Origin: Bacteroidota bacterium
Lineage (GTDB): Bacteria > Bacteroidota > Ignavibacteria > SZUA-365
Length of the DNA stretch: 8,241 nt
NCBI GenBank assembly: GCA_018224415.1
Contig: JAGTUZ010000107.1
Span: 1-8,241, forward strand
Direction: 5' to 3'
Below the pieces are notes generated by a model. The model saw nothing but the letters and a program-made list of their open reading frames with translations, was not told the DNA's origin and did not search any database. This document shows, in pieces, positions 1 through 6,430 of this stretch. The first letter of the stretch is position 1. Each line of letters begins with the position of its first letter. The position numbers and the translations under genes were made by a program.

Positions 1-459
1 CCCTACCGCAACGGCATGCCGCATGGAAAGGAAACGGTGTGGCACGAAAACGGCCGCAAGCGCAGCGAGGTGACGTATCGCAACGGCCGGGAACACGGCG
101 TGCAGACCGCGTGGAATGAGAATGGAGAAAAACTATCCGAAATATCCTTCAAGGATGGCGTCGTCGACGGCGATGCCGTGCGGTACTACGCGTCCGGTCA
201 GAAGCAGACCGTGATACCGCATCGAACGGGTCGTCCGCACGGGACGCGTACGGACTGGTACGAGGACGGGAAGAAACGTTCGGAAATCCGTTACGTAAAC
301 GGGATGCGGGAAGGGCTATCGACGGAGTGGGATGCGGAAGGGAGGAAGCGCACCGAGACCCCCTATACAAAAGGGCTCAAGCATGGGGAGGCCAGGTACT
401 GGGACGATCAGGGGAAGCTGTCCGTCACGCGTTGGAGTGAAGGGAAACAACTGCCGTAG
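1..459 (+). CDS. MORN-variant (YwqK-like) repeat protein, 3' part
   Basis: The reading frame is open from the first base of the window and ends at TAG 457-459, so the gene is cut at its 5' end. The ATG at 16-18 is internal to a repeat and is unlikely to be the real start. The visible 152 residues are almost entirely six tandem repeats of 24 residues. Each has an aromatic-x-x-G start, an HG or equivalent near position 7-8, an aromatic at 13, and a G-x-K turn (for example YRNGMPHG and WHENGRKRSE). This is the pattern of the MORN-repeat variant / YwqK family, which forms extended beta-hairpin sheets. YwqK is named as an antitoxin component in Bacillus, but most relatives have no known role and no toxin partner is visible here. 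The gene converges on the minus-strand cluster and seems unrelated to it. No signal peptide can be assessed because the N-terminus is missing. Confidence 0.85.
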   Translation, partial: PYRNGMPHGKETVWHENGRKRSEVTYRNGREHGVQTAWNENGEKLSEISFKDGVVDGDAVRYYASGQKQTVIPHRTGRPHGTRTDWYEDGKKRSEIRYVNGMREGLSTEWDAEGRKRTETPYTKGLKHGEARYWDDQGKLSVTRWSEGKQLP

Positions 460-468
460 GTCGTCCTC

Positions 469-506
469 GTGGCGAAAGGCATGCCGGGTGGCGAAAGGCA
501 TGCCGG
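469..506. repeat. Perfect tandem duplication of a 19-base unit
   Basis: The unit GTGGCGAAAGGCATGCCGG occurs at 469-487 and again, without a mismatch, at 488-506. Each copy contains the 8-base palindrome GGCATGCC (478-485 and 497-504). The same palindrome also lies inside the repeat protein gene at 13-20. The repeat lies between two convergent genes, just after the stop codon at 459. It may be a recent slippage duplication or may form part of a terminator structure. Confidence 0.9.
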
Positions 507-526
507 ACGCGTTCCCGCATCCGGCA
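478..526. terminator. Possible weak bidirectional terminator hairpins
   Basis: Two mutually exclusive stems can be drawn between the convergent genes. The two GGCATGCC palindromes (478-485 and 497-504) can pair over 8 bp with an 11-base loop. Alternatively TGCCGGA (501-507) can pair with TCCGGCA (520-526) over a 12-base loop. Neither is followed by a good run of T on either strand; reading leftward there is only TTT. A terminator is expected here because both flanking genes end in this gap, but the sequence support is modest. Confidence 0.3.
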
Positions 527-543
527 CACCATCGCGAAATTCC

Positions 544-906
544 TCAACTATTCATGAACGCACGCACCGACTCCTCGCTCTCGGCGATGTAGACGATGTG
601 CAGGCGCGGGACCAGATCGGCGTTGTTGAGCAGCGTCTGGTCGTAGATGTATGTCGGTAGCGACCGGATGTCTTTCGCGCTGTTGATGTAATCCTCGACT
701 TTCGCGATCACCTCGTCCGAAATCCAGTCACAGAATTCCCGGCGCACGGCCACGTGTGTGCCGTTGACGATGGCGAGGTGGAAAAGGATGTTGGCGTACT
801 TGTTCGAGACGGCGGGGATGCGGTCGCCCTGGATGGCGCAACTCGGTACCTCGGTCAGGATGGCGTTGTTTTCTTCGTCGTGGTCGAGGCGATAGAAGCG
901 AAGCAT
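544..906 (-). CDS. Unrecognised 120-residue protein
   Basis: I do not recognise this protein. The start at 904-906 is chosen because AAGGAG lies five bases upstream; an in-frame ATG eight codons earlier lacks such a site. The product (MLRFYRLDHDEENN to EESVRAFMNS) has mixed alpha/beta character and many acidic residues. It has no signal peptide, no membrane segment and only two cysteines (Cys23, Cys59), so it is probably a small cytoplasmic protein. Hydrophobic strands around residues 40-54 (ILFHLAIVNGTHVAV) and 102-108 (LHIVYIA) suggest a compact fold. It is the last gene of the minus-strand set, 68 bases after the membrane protein gene, and has the best ribosome binding site in the window, so it may be translated more strongly than its neighbours. 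Whether it works with the lipid enzymes or the membrane protein is unknown. The frame and the binding site make a real gene likely. Confidence 0.75.
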   Translation of the reverse strand: MLRFYRLDHDEENNAILTEVPSCAIQGDRIPAVSNKYANILFHLAIVNGTHVAVRREFCDWISDEVIAKVEDYINSAKDIRSLPTYIYDQTLLNNADLVPRLHIVYIAESEESVRAFMNS

Positions 907-911
907 GGGAT

Positions 912-917
912 CTCCTT
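912..917 (-). promoter_or_regulatory. Strong ribosome binding site AAGGAG
   Basis: On the minus strand AAGGAG is followed by the five bases ATCCC and then the ATG at 906. This near-consensus site fixes the start of the 120-residue protein and excludes the longer frame beginning at 930. Confidence 0.8.
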
Positions 918-974
918 GTGAATCGGTCAAAACAGGCGGAACCGTTCCAGTAACTTACGTTTCCCGTTTTGCTT

Positions 975-1988
975 TCACAAATCGCGACGGTTTCCCTCGC
1001 GTCGCAGGGCATGCAAGAACATGATGGGAGCGAAAAGGAGGGTGTACTCCATCACCGTGTCACTGACGAATTCTCCACCCGCGAGAATGCGCGGCACGAG
1101 GATGAGAAAAACGTAGACCAGTGGTCCGAAGATGACGCCGAGCAGCACCCAGTACACGTTTTTCCGCTCATGGGCGTCGCGGATAATCAGGGCCGAGTGC
1201 TCGAAGTTGGCAACCGTCGCCAGCAGGCCGACGATGATGAAGACATCGTTGACCATACCGTGCAATGCGACGTAGGGCGTCTGACCGACGTGAACGCCGA
1301 ACAGGAAGATGGCGGCGAGGCAGGCGAGCGAGGTGATGACGCCGAACACGGCCACGATGGTGAACGCGACGCGGAGGCGGCACAGCGCCGTCCCCTTCTC
1401 GCGTGGATAGCTGCAGCTGAAACGAAAAAACAGCGCAGGGACCGTCCAGATGCCGACGTCGAAGACGGCACGCAGGAGGAGATTGAGCGCCGGGCCGTGG
1501 ACCGTGAGCGTGCCCCAATCCGTGAGGACCATCGCCGCCGTGGCAGTGGCCACTCCCAGCAGGACGGGAGCGTAGCCGCGATCGCGGTAGCGCAGTGTGA
1601 CAACAAGCGCGAACAGCAGAAACACCGCGCCGACGGACAGGTACGTGGCCATGTCCAGCGTGCTGAAGCGCCGTACGAGAACGATCTCTTGCTGCGTACC
1701 GCTTTCACCGGTCACGACGTTCACGGTGTCACCGGCACGCCACTCTGTGAGAAGCCATGAAAGATTCGTGGAAGCGGATACCGGGTCTCCCTCGAAACGT
1801 ATGATGCGCGGCGCGGGCGGCGCATTCTCGGATTCGTACTGCATCAGCATGTAGGGGCGCCGGAACTCCGCGGGCAATTCGGCCGCCTCGCGCTTCGAAA
1901 GCATGTTCAGCCCCGTGAGCACGACAAACGCCAGGGCCGTGGCAAGGATCGAGCAGGTGCGTCCGCGTTTGAGCTTCGACGGAATCAT
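975..1988 (-). CDS. PDZ-like/7TM membrane protein, sensor module without output domain
   Basis: This is a 337-residue integral membrane protein. Residues 12-30 form a first membrane segment or uncleaved signal anchor. Residues 35-110 are a soluble, probably periplasmic, stretch whose end (AGDTVNVVTGESGTQQEIVLVRRF) resembles the last strands of a PDZ-like domain. Seven further hydrophobic segments follow, roughly at 113-132, 140-158, 170-190, 206-230, 240-262, 278-298 and 307-327. This order, with FFRFSCSYPREKG after one segment and the WVLLGVIFGPLVYVFLILVP stretch near the end, matches the N-terminal sensor part of certain bacterial histidine kinases and PP2C-type phosphatases. In those proteins a kinase or phosphatase domain follows; here the chain stops ten residues after the last segment. 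Ligand and output are unknown. The start at 1986-1988 is supported by GGAGAGG five bases upstream. It lies 19 bases after the lipid kinase gene, so co-transcription is likely. The family assignment is from pattern recognition only. Confidence 0.75.
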   Translation of the reverse strand: MIPSKLKRGRTCSILATALAFVVLTGLNMLSKREAAELPAEFRRPYMLMQYESENAPPAPRIIRFEGDPVSASTNLSWLLTEWRAGDTVNVVTGESGTQQEIVLVRRFSTLDMATYLSVGAVFLLFALVVTLRYRDRGYAPVLLGVATATAAMVLTDWGTLTVHGPALNLLLRAVFDVGIWTVPALFFRFSCSYPREKGTALCRLRVAFTIVAVFGVITSLACLAAIFLFGVHVGQTPYVALHGMVNDVFIIVGLLATVANFEHSALIIRDAHERKNVYWVLLGVIFGPLVYVFLILVPRILAGGEFVSDTVMEYTLLFAPIMFLHALRREGNRRDL

Positions 1989-1993
1989 GATCA

Positions 1994-2000
1994 CCTCTCC
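1994..2000 (-). promoter_or_regulatory. Ribosome binding site GGAGAGG
   Basis: GGAGAGG on the minus strand sits five bases before the ATG at 1986-1988. It selects this start over the in-frame codons that run back to 2222 inside the lipid kinase gene, where the translated residues look like out-of-frame sequence. Confidence 0.7.
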
Positions 2001-2007
2001 ATGGAAT

Positions 2008-2967
2008 TCAACACAGAAGTTCCAGTCCTTCCGCGGTCCGTTCGATGGAGCAGGGGACGTGTCCGCAGGCGTCGCCGTCATGCTCCACGTCGGCCGGGGT
2101 CGGATGCGACGGGATGTCGATGCGCGCGCAGGCGCGAAGGGAAAGTTCAGCGGAATCGTCGAACGGTCGGCCGCTGTAGATCTTCCGAAGGACCGAAGGC
2201 AGAGAGCCCGCGCGCAGGTCACGCAGGGTCATCATGTAGAACAGTCCCCGCTCCCGCATGGCTGCGTTGTGCACGCGGATGCCCGAGGCGATGTATTCCG
2301 TTAGTCCGATCGAAATGTTGTAGACTCGTGAAAGCAGCACTTCCTCCCCATCCACGAGCAGACGGAAATCCTCCGGTTCATGGCTGCGCAGTACCTGGAG
2401 CAGGGAAAGGAAGGTTCCGAGACGGTCGCCGAAACGCCCGCGGATGCCGCTGCTGGCCCGCGTGGCCAGCGCCGCCCCGAGGCCGATGTTGGCACAGCAG
2501 ACGAAGCAGCTGTTTGCGTGCGGAGATGGCACTCCCCCCGCCTCCCCGGCTGGAACCCTGTCGTAAGCGTGGAAGCGAATCTGTCCGACCGGGATTGAAC
2601 GGACGCGTCCGCGCAGCAGGACCTCCACCGCACCTTCCGGGTCCAGAGGCAGGCCGTAGCTGCGGCAGAAGTCCGGACTTGTACCGGTATGCACAACGCC
2701 GAAGCGTGCCGAGGAAATGCGCCTGCCGTCTCCGTCGAAGAAGCCGTTGAGCACCTTGTTGATCGTGCCATCCCCACCGATGGCCACGACCGCGTCGTAA
2801 CCGGCGAGATTTGCCTCACGGGAGAGGGAAAACGCCTCTTCGAAACGGCGTATTTCCACATCGTCGATCACGGCGCCGCCGCGGGAGAACAGGGCGAGGC
2901 ATCGCCGTGCGCGTGCCTCGCCGCGTCCCGCGCCGGCATGGGGGTTATGGATGACACAGTATTTCAT
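2008..2967 (-). CDS. Diacylglycerol/sphingosine-kinase-family lipid kinase
   Basis: This 319-residue protein belongs to the DAGK/LCB5/YegS family, which transfers phosphate from ATP to a hydroxyl on a lipid such as diacylglycerol, a sphingoid base or ceramide. The N-terminus has the family start VIHNPHAGAGRG (residues 5-16). The catalytic nucleotide-binding motif GGDGT is at 64-68, followed by INKVLNG. The second family motif, usually GT-x-NDFA, appears as GTSPDFC at 95-101, so Asn is replaced by Pro while Asp is kept. CANIGLGA, the SGIRVHNAAM stretch and a C-terminal VEHDGD/PCSI segment correspond to the beta-sandwich lipid-binding domain, so the protein is complete. The start at 2965-2967 lies one base after the stop of the oxoamine synthase gene, with GGTGG six bases upstream, which indicates translational coupling. 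Next to that synthase, a long-chain-base or ceramide-like substrate is plausible, as for bacterial ceramide kinase, but diacylglycerol or another lipid is equally possible from sequence alone. Confidence 0.9.
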   Translation of the reverse strand: MKYCVIHNPHAGAGRGEARARRCLALFSRGGAVIDDVEIRRFEEAFSLSREANLAGYDAVVAIGGDGTINKVLNGFFDGDGRRISSARFGVVHTGTSPDFCRSYGLPLDPEGAVEVLLRGRVRSIPVGQIRFHAYDRVPAGEAGGVPSPHANSCFVCCANIGLGAALATRASSGIRGRFGDRLGTFLSLLQVLRSHEPEDFRLLVDGEEVLLSRVYNISIGLTEYIASGIRVHNAAMRERGLFYMMTLRDLRAGSLPSVLRKIYSGRPFDDSAELSLRACARIDIPSHPTPADVEHDGDACGHVPCSIERTAEGLELLC

Positions 2968-2968
2968 G

Positions 2969-4174
2969 TCAGGCCACCAGCGCGTTGTCATACAGGTTGT
3001 GGTGGATGCCGTCAAGAGCGGTGCAGACATAGGCGATCGTGGACTCGGCGAGATTCGCGCCAGCGATCATGCGCACGCGGCCCTTGTTTTTCGGCACGGA
3101 CGGAAAGACGAAGGGCGTGGTGAGCACGCCACGCTGCATCAAGGCCTTGGAGATGCGCACGGTTTCCTCTGACGGACCCGCGACGATGGAGTTGATCGGT
3201 GCTGCGCCGTCGACAACGGTGAAACCGGCCGCGCGCAATGCGGCACGGATGGTGTCACGATAGCGGTACACCCGCTCGATGCGATCGCGGTATTCCAGTT
3301 CCAGGATGTCCAGCGTCCGCAGCAATCCGCTAAGGATGCACGGCGCCACGGCGGTGGAGTACACGAGATGGGAACTGAGGTAGCGCATGTAGTCGATGAC
3401 ACGGCGGGGTCCGCCCACCACACCACAGTTGTTGGCGATCGCCTTGCCCAGGGACGTCGTGTACAGGCCGTCGTAATCGGTGATGCCGCAGTGGTCGAGG
3501 ATGCCGCCGCCATGGGCGCCGAGCACGCCGATGCCGTGCGAATCGTCCACCACCGGGGTCGCCCCGTAGCGCTTGCACAACGCGTTGATCTCCGCGAATG
3601 GCGCGATGCTGCCCTCCGTGGAGAACACCGACTCGGTGACCACGAAGACATGCGCGTACCCGGTTTTCTTCCGAAGCAGATACTCGAGCGCGTCAGGATC
3701 GTTGTGGGCGAAGGGGTATTTCGCGCAGCCGACTGGCAGGATACCCTGGATGAGCGACGAATGCGCGCCGCGATCAAACAGGACAAGATCATCCTCTGTC
3801 GCGAGGGCGGAGAAAAGGCCGTTGTTGGCCTGGTAACACGACGGGTAGAGCAGCAGCCGCTCCACTCCGATAAAGGGCGCCAGCGCGGCCTCGACGGCCT
3901 CGAACTGGTCGGTGTACCCGCCGGCCACGGGCGTGGCGCACATGCTCGTGCCGTACTTGTAGATCCCGTCGATGTAGGCTTCCTTGATGCGCGGGTCGTT
4001 GGCGAGCCCGAGGTAGTTGTTCGTCGCCATGTTGATGGCATATCGCCGGTTGACGCAGAACGGGTCGCCCAGTTCGCCGCCGATCGACGGATAGTAGATG
4101 TCGTAGCCGAGCACGCGCAGCTGCTCCTCGGTGAAGGCGCTGCGTTCGGCGAGCGTGACGGATGAAGTATTCAT
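2969..4174 (-). CDS. PLP-dependent alpha-oxoamine synthase (BioF/KBL/SPT family)
   Basis: This 401-residue protein joins an acyl thioester to an amino acid with loss of CO2, giving an alpha-amino ketone. The family includes 8-amino-7-oxononanoate synthase, 2-amino-3-ketobutyrate CoA ligase, serine palmitoyltransferase and cysteate-using relatives. Visible motifs are NNYLGLA (52-58), DRGAHSS (134-140; the His is expected to stack on PLP), ESVFSTEGSIAP (181-192), DDSHGIGVLGAHGGG (210-224; Asp and His contact the cofactor) and TTSLGK (239-244), with Lys244 as the Schiff-base lysine. Length fits the family. No biotin genes are nearby, while a lipid kinase follows after one base and an SDR lies upstream, so a lipid long-chain-base role is more likely than biotin synthesis. 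The start at 4172-4174 has TGAGG six bases upstream. An alternative ATG at 4184-4186 would give TGA-A-ATG coupling to the previous gene but lacks such a site. Acyl and amino acid substrates cannot be read from the sequence. Confidence 0.92.
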   Translation of the reverse strand: MNTSSVTLAERSAFTEEQLRVLGYDIYYPSIGGELGDPFCVNRRYAINMATNNYLGLANDPRIKEAYIDGIYKYGTSMCATPVAGGYTDQFEAVEAALAPFIGVERLLLYPSCYQANNGLFSALATEDDLVLFDRGAHSSLIQGILPVGCAKYPFAHNDPDALEYLLRKKTGYAHVFVVTESVFSTEGSIAPFAEINALCKRYGATPVVDDSHGIGVLGAHGGGILDHCGITDYDGLYTTSLGKAIANNCGVVGGPRRVIDYMRYLSSHLVYSTAVAPCILSGLLRTLDILELEYRDRIERVYRYRDTIRAALRAAGFTVVDGAAPINSIVAGPSEETVRISKALMQRGVLTTPFVFPSVPKNKGRVRMIAGANLAESTIAYVCTALDGIHHNLYDNALVA

Positions 4175-4187
4175 GACATGCCTCATT

Positions 4188-5402
4188 TCAGGATAGTGAT
4201 CGTTGATAACAGCGCGTCCGCCGGTCCGCATCGCACATGATCACGCAGTGATTGCAGTTGCGGCAGGGTGACACGTGGTCGTTGTCCGCGCACCGCAGGC
4301 GGCGGACGAGGTCGGGTTCGCGCAGGAAGGGCCGCGACAGCGCGACGAGATCGGCGCGTCCTGCCTCGACGGCTTCCACCATCTCGCGGCGAGAGCGGAC
4401 GCCGCCAACCGTGACAACCGGTATGCCGCCGCGGAGCTTCGCGCGCTCGGCGAAGGCGAGATTGTACATCGGGGCGAAGGGGCGGAACAAGGGAAGAATG
4501 CGCTTCCGGAAACAGGCGGCCTTGATCTCCGGCAGCAACGGCAGGCGGGACCGCAGCAGTGGATTGTGACGCCGTACCAGCGCGAATGGCAGGTCGCCAC
4601 GGAAGATGTTGAGCGCGTAATCCATGCTCCCGCAGCTGATCTCGACGGCCGTGATCGCCTGCTCGCGCAGCCAGTCGATCAGGCGGTCGAAGTGCGTCGG
4701 GAAAAACGGCTGTCCAAGATCCGTTTCTCCGCTGATCTTGACGAGTACCGGATAGTCGGGGCCGCAGGCGGAGCGCACGCCATCGATCACGCGTCCGAGC
4801 AGGGCCGTTCCGATGCCGCTCGTCTCATCAACTCCGAACGGGCCTCGCAGGCGGTTGAGCTGCGGCAGCAGGAATTGATGCAGCAGGTAGCCATGCGCCG
4901 CGTGCAGTTGCACACCGTCGAAGCCCGCACGCTGCGCGCGTGCGGCCGCTCGGGCGAACTGTGCGGCGATGTCTTGGATCTCGTCGTCGCGCAGCAGGCG
5001 CGGACGCTCGCGGAAATAGACCGACGGCGTGCGGGTGCAGGACACCGGCCGCTCGCCTGTCCGTTCGCAGCGTGTCTGCCGTCCGGCATGCGCGAGCTGC
5101 GCGACGATTGGCGTGCCGCCGCGGTGCACTGCGTCGGTGACAGCGCGAAAGGCCGGCAGCTTCGCGTCGTCGTCGAGCCCGGCCTGCCGCGGTTGCATGG
5201 CCCGTCCCTGCCGGGAGACGAAGGTGAAACCGGTGACGATCAGCCCGATATCCTGCGCCGCGAGTTCCTCGTACATGCGGCGGTAGTCGGCGCCGGGCGT
5301 GCCATCCGCATCGGCACCGCCTTCGTAGGTGGCGGCGCGCACGATGCGGTTGCACAGCGCGAGCGTGCCGAGGCGGATGCTATCGAACAGTGCGGGTGTC
5401 AT
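4188..5402 (-). CDS. Old-yellow-enzyme-family flavin oxidoreductase with C-terminal Cys cluster
   Basis: This 404-residue protein has the FMN-binding TIM barrel of the NADH:flavin oxidoreductase / old yellow enzyme family. Evidence includes the start ALFDSIRLGTLALCNRIV, AQLAHAGRQ (101-109), LHAAHGYLLHQFLLPQLN (166-183; His167 and His170 at the active-site motif), VLVKISGE (219-226) and the phosphate-binding end VTVGGVRSR plus LVALSRPFL. The usual N-x-R-x-D-x-YGG is altered to NRLRGPFG. The C-terminus carries Cys380, 383, 386, 390 and 398 (SPCRNCNHC then IMC and RCY), resembling the 4Fe-4S site of 2,4-dienoyl-CoA reductase and relatives. The large FAD/NADPH domain of FadH is absent, so electrons probably come from a separate partner. 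Relatives reduce activated C=C bonds or demethylate amines. In this operon, reduction of an unsaturated lipid or prenyl intermediate is a reasonable inference. The start at 5400-5402 lies two bases after the UbiA stop; its ribosome site is weak, which suggests coupling. Confidence 0.88.
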   Translation of the reverse strand: MTPALFDSIRLGTLALCNRIVRAATYEGGADADGTPGADYRRMYEELAAQDIGLIVTGFTFVSRQGRAMQPRQAGLDDDAKLPAFRAVTDAVHRGGTPIVAQLAHAGRQTRCERTGERPVSCTRTPSVYFRERPRLLRDDEIQDIAAQFARAAARAQRAGFDGVQLHAAHGYLLHQFLLPQLNRLRGPFGVDETSGIGTALLGRVIDGVRSACGPDYPVLVKISGETDLGQPFFPTHFDRLIDWLREQAITAVEISCGSMDYALNIFRGDLPFALVRRHNPLLRSRLPLLPEIKAACFRKRILPLFRPFAPMYNLAFAERAKLRGGIPVVTVGGVRSRREMVEAVEAGRADLVALSRPFLREPDLVRRLRCADNDHVSPCRNCNHCVIMCDADRRTRCYQRSLS

Positions 5403-5404
5403 GA

Positions 5405-6427
5405 TCAGCCATGCCGGTTGACGTGGAAATTGAAAAGAAAGGCGACGAGCATGTAGGTCAGGAAGAACAGCAGGATGCCGAGTGTCGGGTTGAACAGCGC
5501 GATCAGCGCGGCTTCCGCACAGGCGCAGGCGCGGAAATTGAACGAAAGCGCATAATACGTCACATCACCCCGGGGATTGCGGAAATACAGCCATCCGGTC
5601 CAAACCTGCAGCAACACGGTAAGCGCCGCGAGCAGGAGAAACACGCCGTTGAGCGCAATGGGCCACGCGTCGAAGGCCGCGTATCCCGCGACGAACACCA
5701 CCGACGGAAGGAAGGCCGCAAACAGGGAGGCGTACCGAGAGCGCTGCAGGCCGTAACGCACGACCAGCGTCTGCTTCCCCGCGGCCTTGTCGCCTTCGTA
5801 GTCTTTGAAATAGGTATAAAACGTCATCACGCCGTTGATGAGGGCAACGAAGCCAAGCATGCTCGTCCGCGCCGTGGTGAGGATGGAGGCCTCGGAGGGA
5901 CCTGAGGCCATGAAGCCAAATGCCGCGCAGCAGGAGATCATCACCCCGAAGACGACGTTGCCCCAGATGCCATGTCCTTTGGCGTACTCATAGACGACGT
6001 TGAGTGCAACACCCGCTACGAGGGCAACAACGGACAGCGGTTCGAGGAAGAACCATGCCACCGCGCCGGCCCCGGTCATGAGGACGGCCGAAAGCAGCAG
6101 TGCAAGGCCGGGATGCAGTTCGCCCGTGACCATTGGCCGTGCGGGGGCGTTGATGCGATCCTCTTCCAGCCCGAGCCAATCGTTGACAATCTGGTTGATG
6201 CCCCAGGCGAGGAAGAGAATGACGAGGATCAGCGCCATCTGCAACGGAGGTGTCGGTCGCTCCACCGAGCGGAGGACTTCCGACAGCGCGATACGTCCGG
6301 GCGCATGCGCCACATACTGGTAGTACGTCACCCCCACGAGTCCGGCCAGGCCGGTGATGAAGGAATAGTACAGGCGCATGGACTTCACATACGCACGGAA
6401 AAACGGTATGACGGCTGACGACTTCAT
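5405..6427 (-). CDS. UbiA-family membrane prenyltransferase
   Basis: This 340-residue, very hydrophobic protein with about eight to nine membrane segments belongs to the UbiA superfamily. These intramembrane enzymes transfer an isoprenoid chain from its diphosphate to an acceptor (quinone rings, chlorophyllide, heme, or glycerol phosphate in archaeal lipids). The first metal-binding region is NQIVNDWLGLEEDRINAPARP (residues 78-98); the usual NDxxDxxxD reads N82-D83-x-x-G86-x-x-x-D90, so the middle Asp is Gly, with Glu88 and Glu89 nearby. The second motif KDYEGDKAAGK (208-218) keeps DxxxD (Asp209, Asp213). YEYAKGHGIWGNVVFG (146-161) fits the loop and helix between them. The start at 6425-6427 is three bases after the radical SAM stop, with GGGA seven bases upstream. 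The acceptor cannot be read from sequence. No quinone or heme genes are nearby, and the neighbours suggest a lipid. Confidence 0.9.
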   Translation of the reverse strand: MKSSAVIPFFRAYVKSMRLYYSFITGLAGLVGVTYYQYVAHAPGRIALSEVLRSVERPTPPLQMALILVILFLAWGINQIVNDWLGLEEDRINAPARPMVTGELHPGLALLLSAVLMTGAGAVAWFFLEPLSVVALVAGVALNVVYEYAKGHGIWGNVVFGVMISCCAAFGFMASGPSEASILTTARTSMLGFVALINGVMTFYTYFKDYEGDKAAGKQTLVVRYGLQRSRYASLFAAFLPSVVFVAGYAAFDAWPIALNGVFLLLAALTVLLQVWTGWLYFRNPRGDVTYYALSFNFRACACAEAALIALFNPTLGILLFFLTYMLVAFLFNFHVNRHG

Positions 6428-6430
6428 GGT

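Noticed and set aside
938..948. Short inverted repeat GGAAC-C-GTTCC upstream of the 120-residue gene as an operator or terminator
   Set aside because: Five-base arms with a one-base spacer are expected by chance, cannot form a stable hairpin and have no T run; no second copy was seen nearby.
969..1760. Plus-strand open frame opposite the membrane protein gene (263 codons), very rich in charged residues
   Set aside because: It is the complement of hydrophobic membrane-segment codons, which naturally gives a charged antisense frame. The minus-strand gene has a good ribosome site and a coherent topology.
1989..2222. N-terminal extension of the membrane protein frame back to 2222
   Set aside because: The extra residues lie inside the lipid kinase gene and resemble out-of-frame translation (many Arg, Ser, Pro), and a good ribosome site marks the start at 1988.
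3368..4165. Plus-strand open frame opposite the oxoamine synthase gene (265 codons)
   Set aside because: It is antisense to a fully conserved PLP enzyme, has no ribosome binding site of note and no recognisable domain.
2969..4174. Naming the oxoamine synthase bioF, kbl or spt
   Set aside because: The shared motifs do not separate these activities, and neither biotin nor threonine genes are in the window, so a gene symbol would be a guess.
4275..5456. Long open frame on the plus strand opposite the flavin oxidoreductase gene (393 codons)
   Set aside because: The minus strand here encodes a clear enzyme with all motifs. The plus-strand translation is low-complexity, rich in Arg, Ala and Gly, and shows no family pattern, as expected for an antisense frame in GC-rich DNA.
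5405..6427. Calling the UbiA protein a digeranylgeranylglyceryl phosphate synthase of archaeal-type lipid synthesis
   Set aside because: No glycerol-1-phosphate dehydrogenase, GGGP synthase or CDP-archaeol synthase gene is visible, and the first metal motif is altered; the superfamily alone does not set the acceptor.
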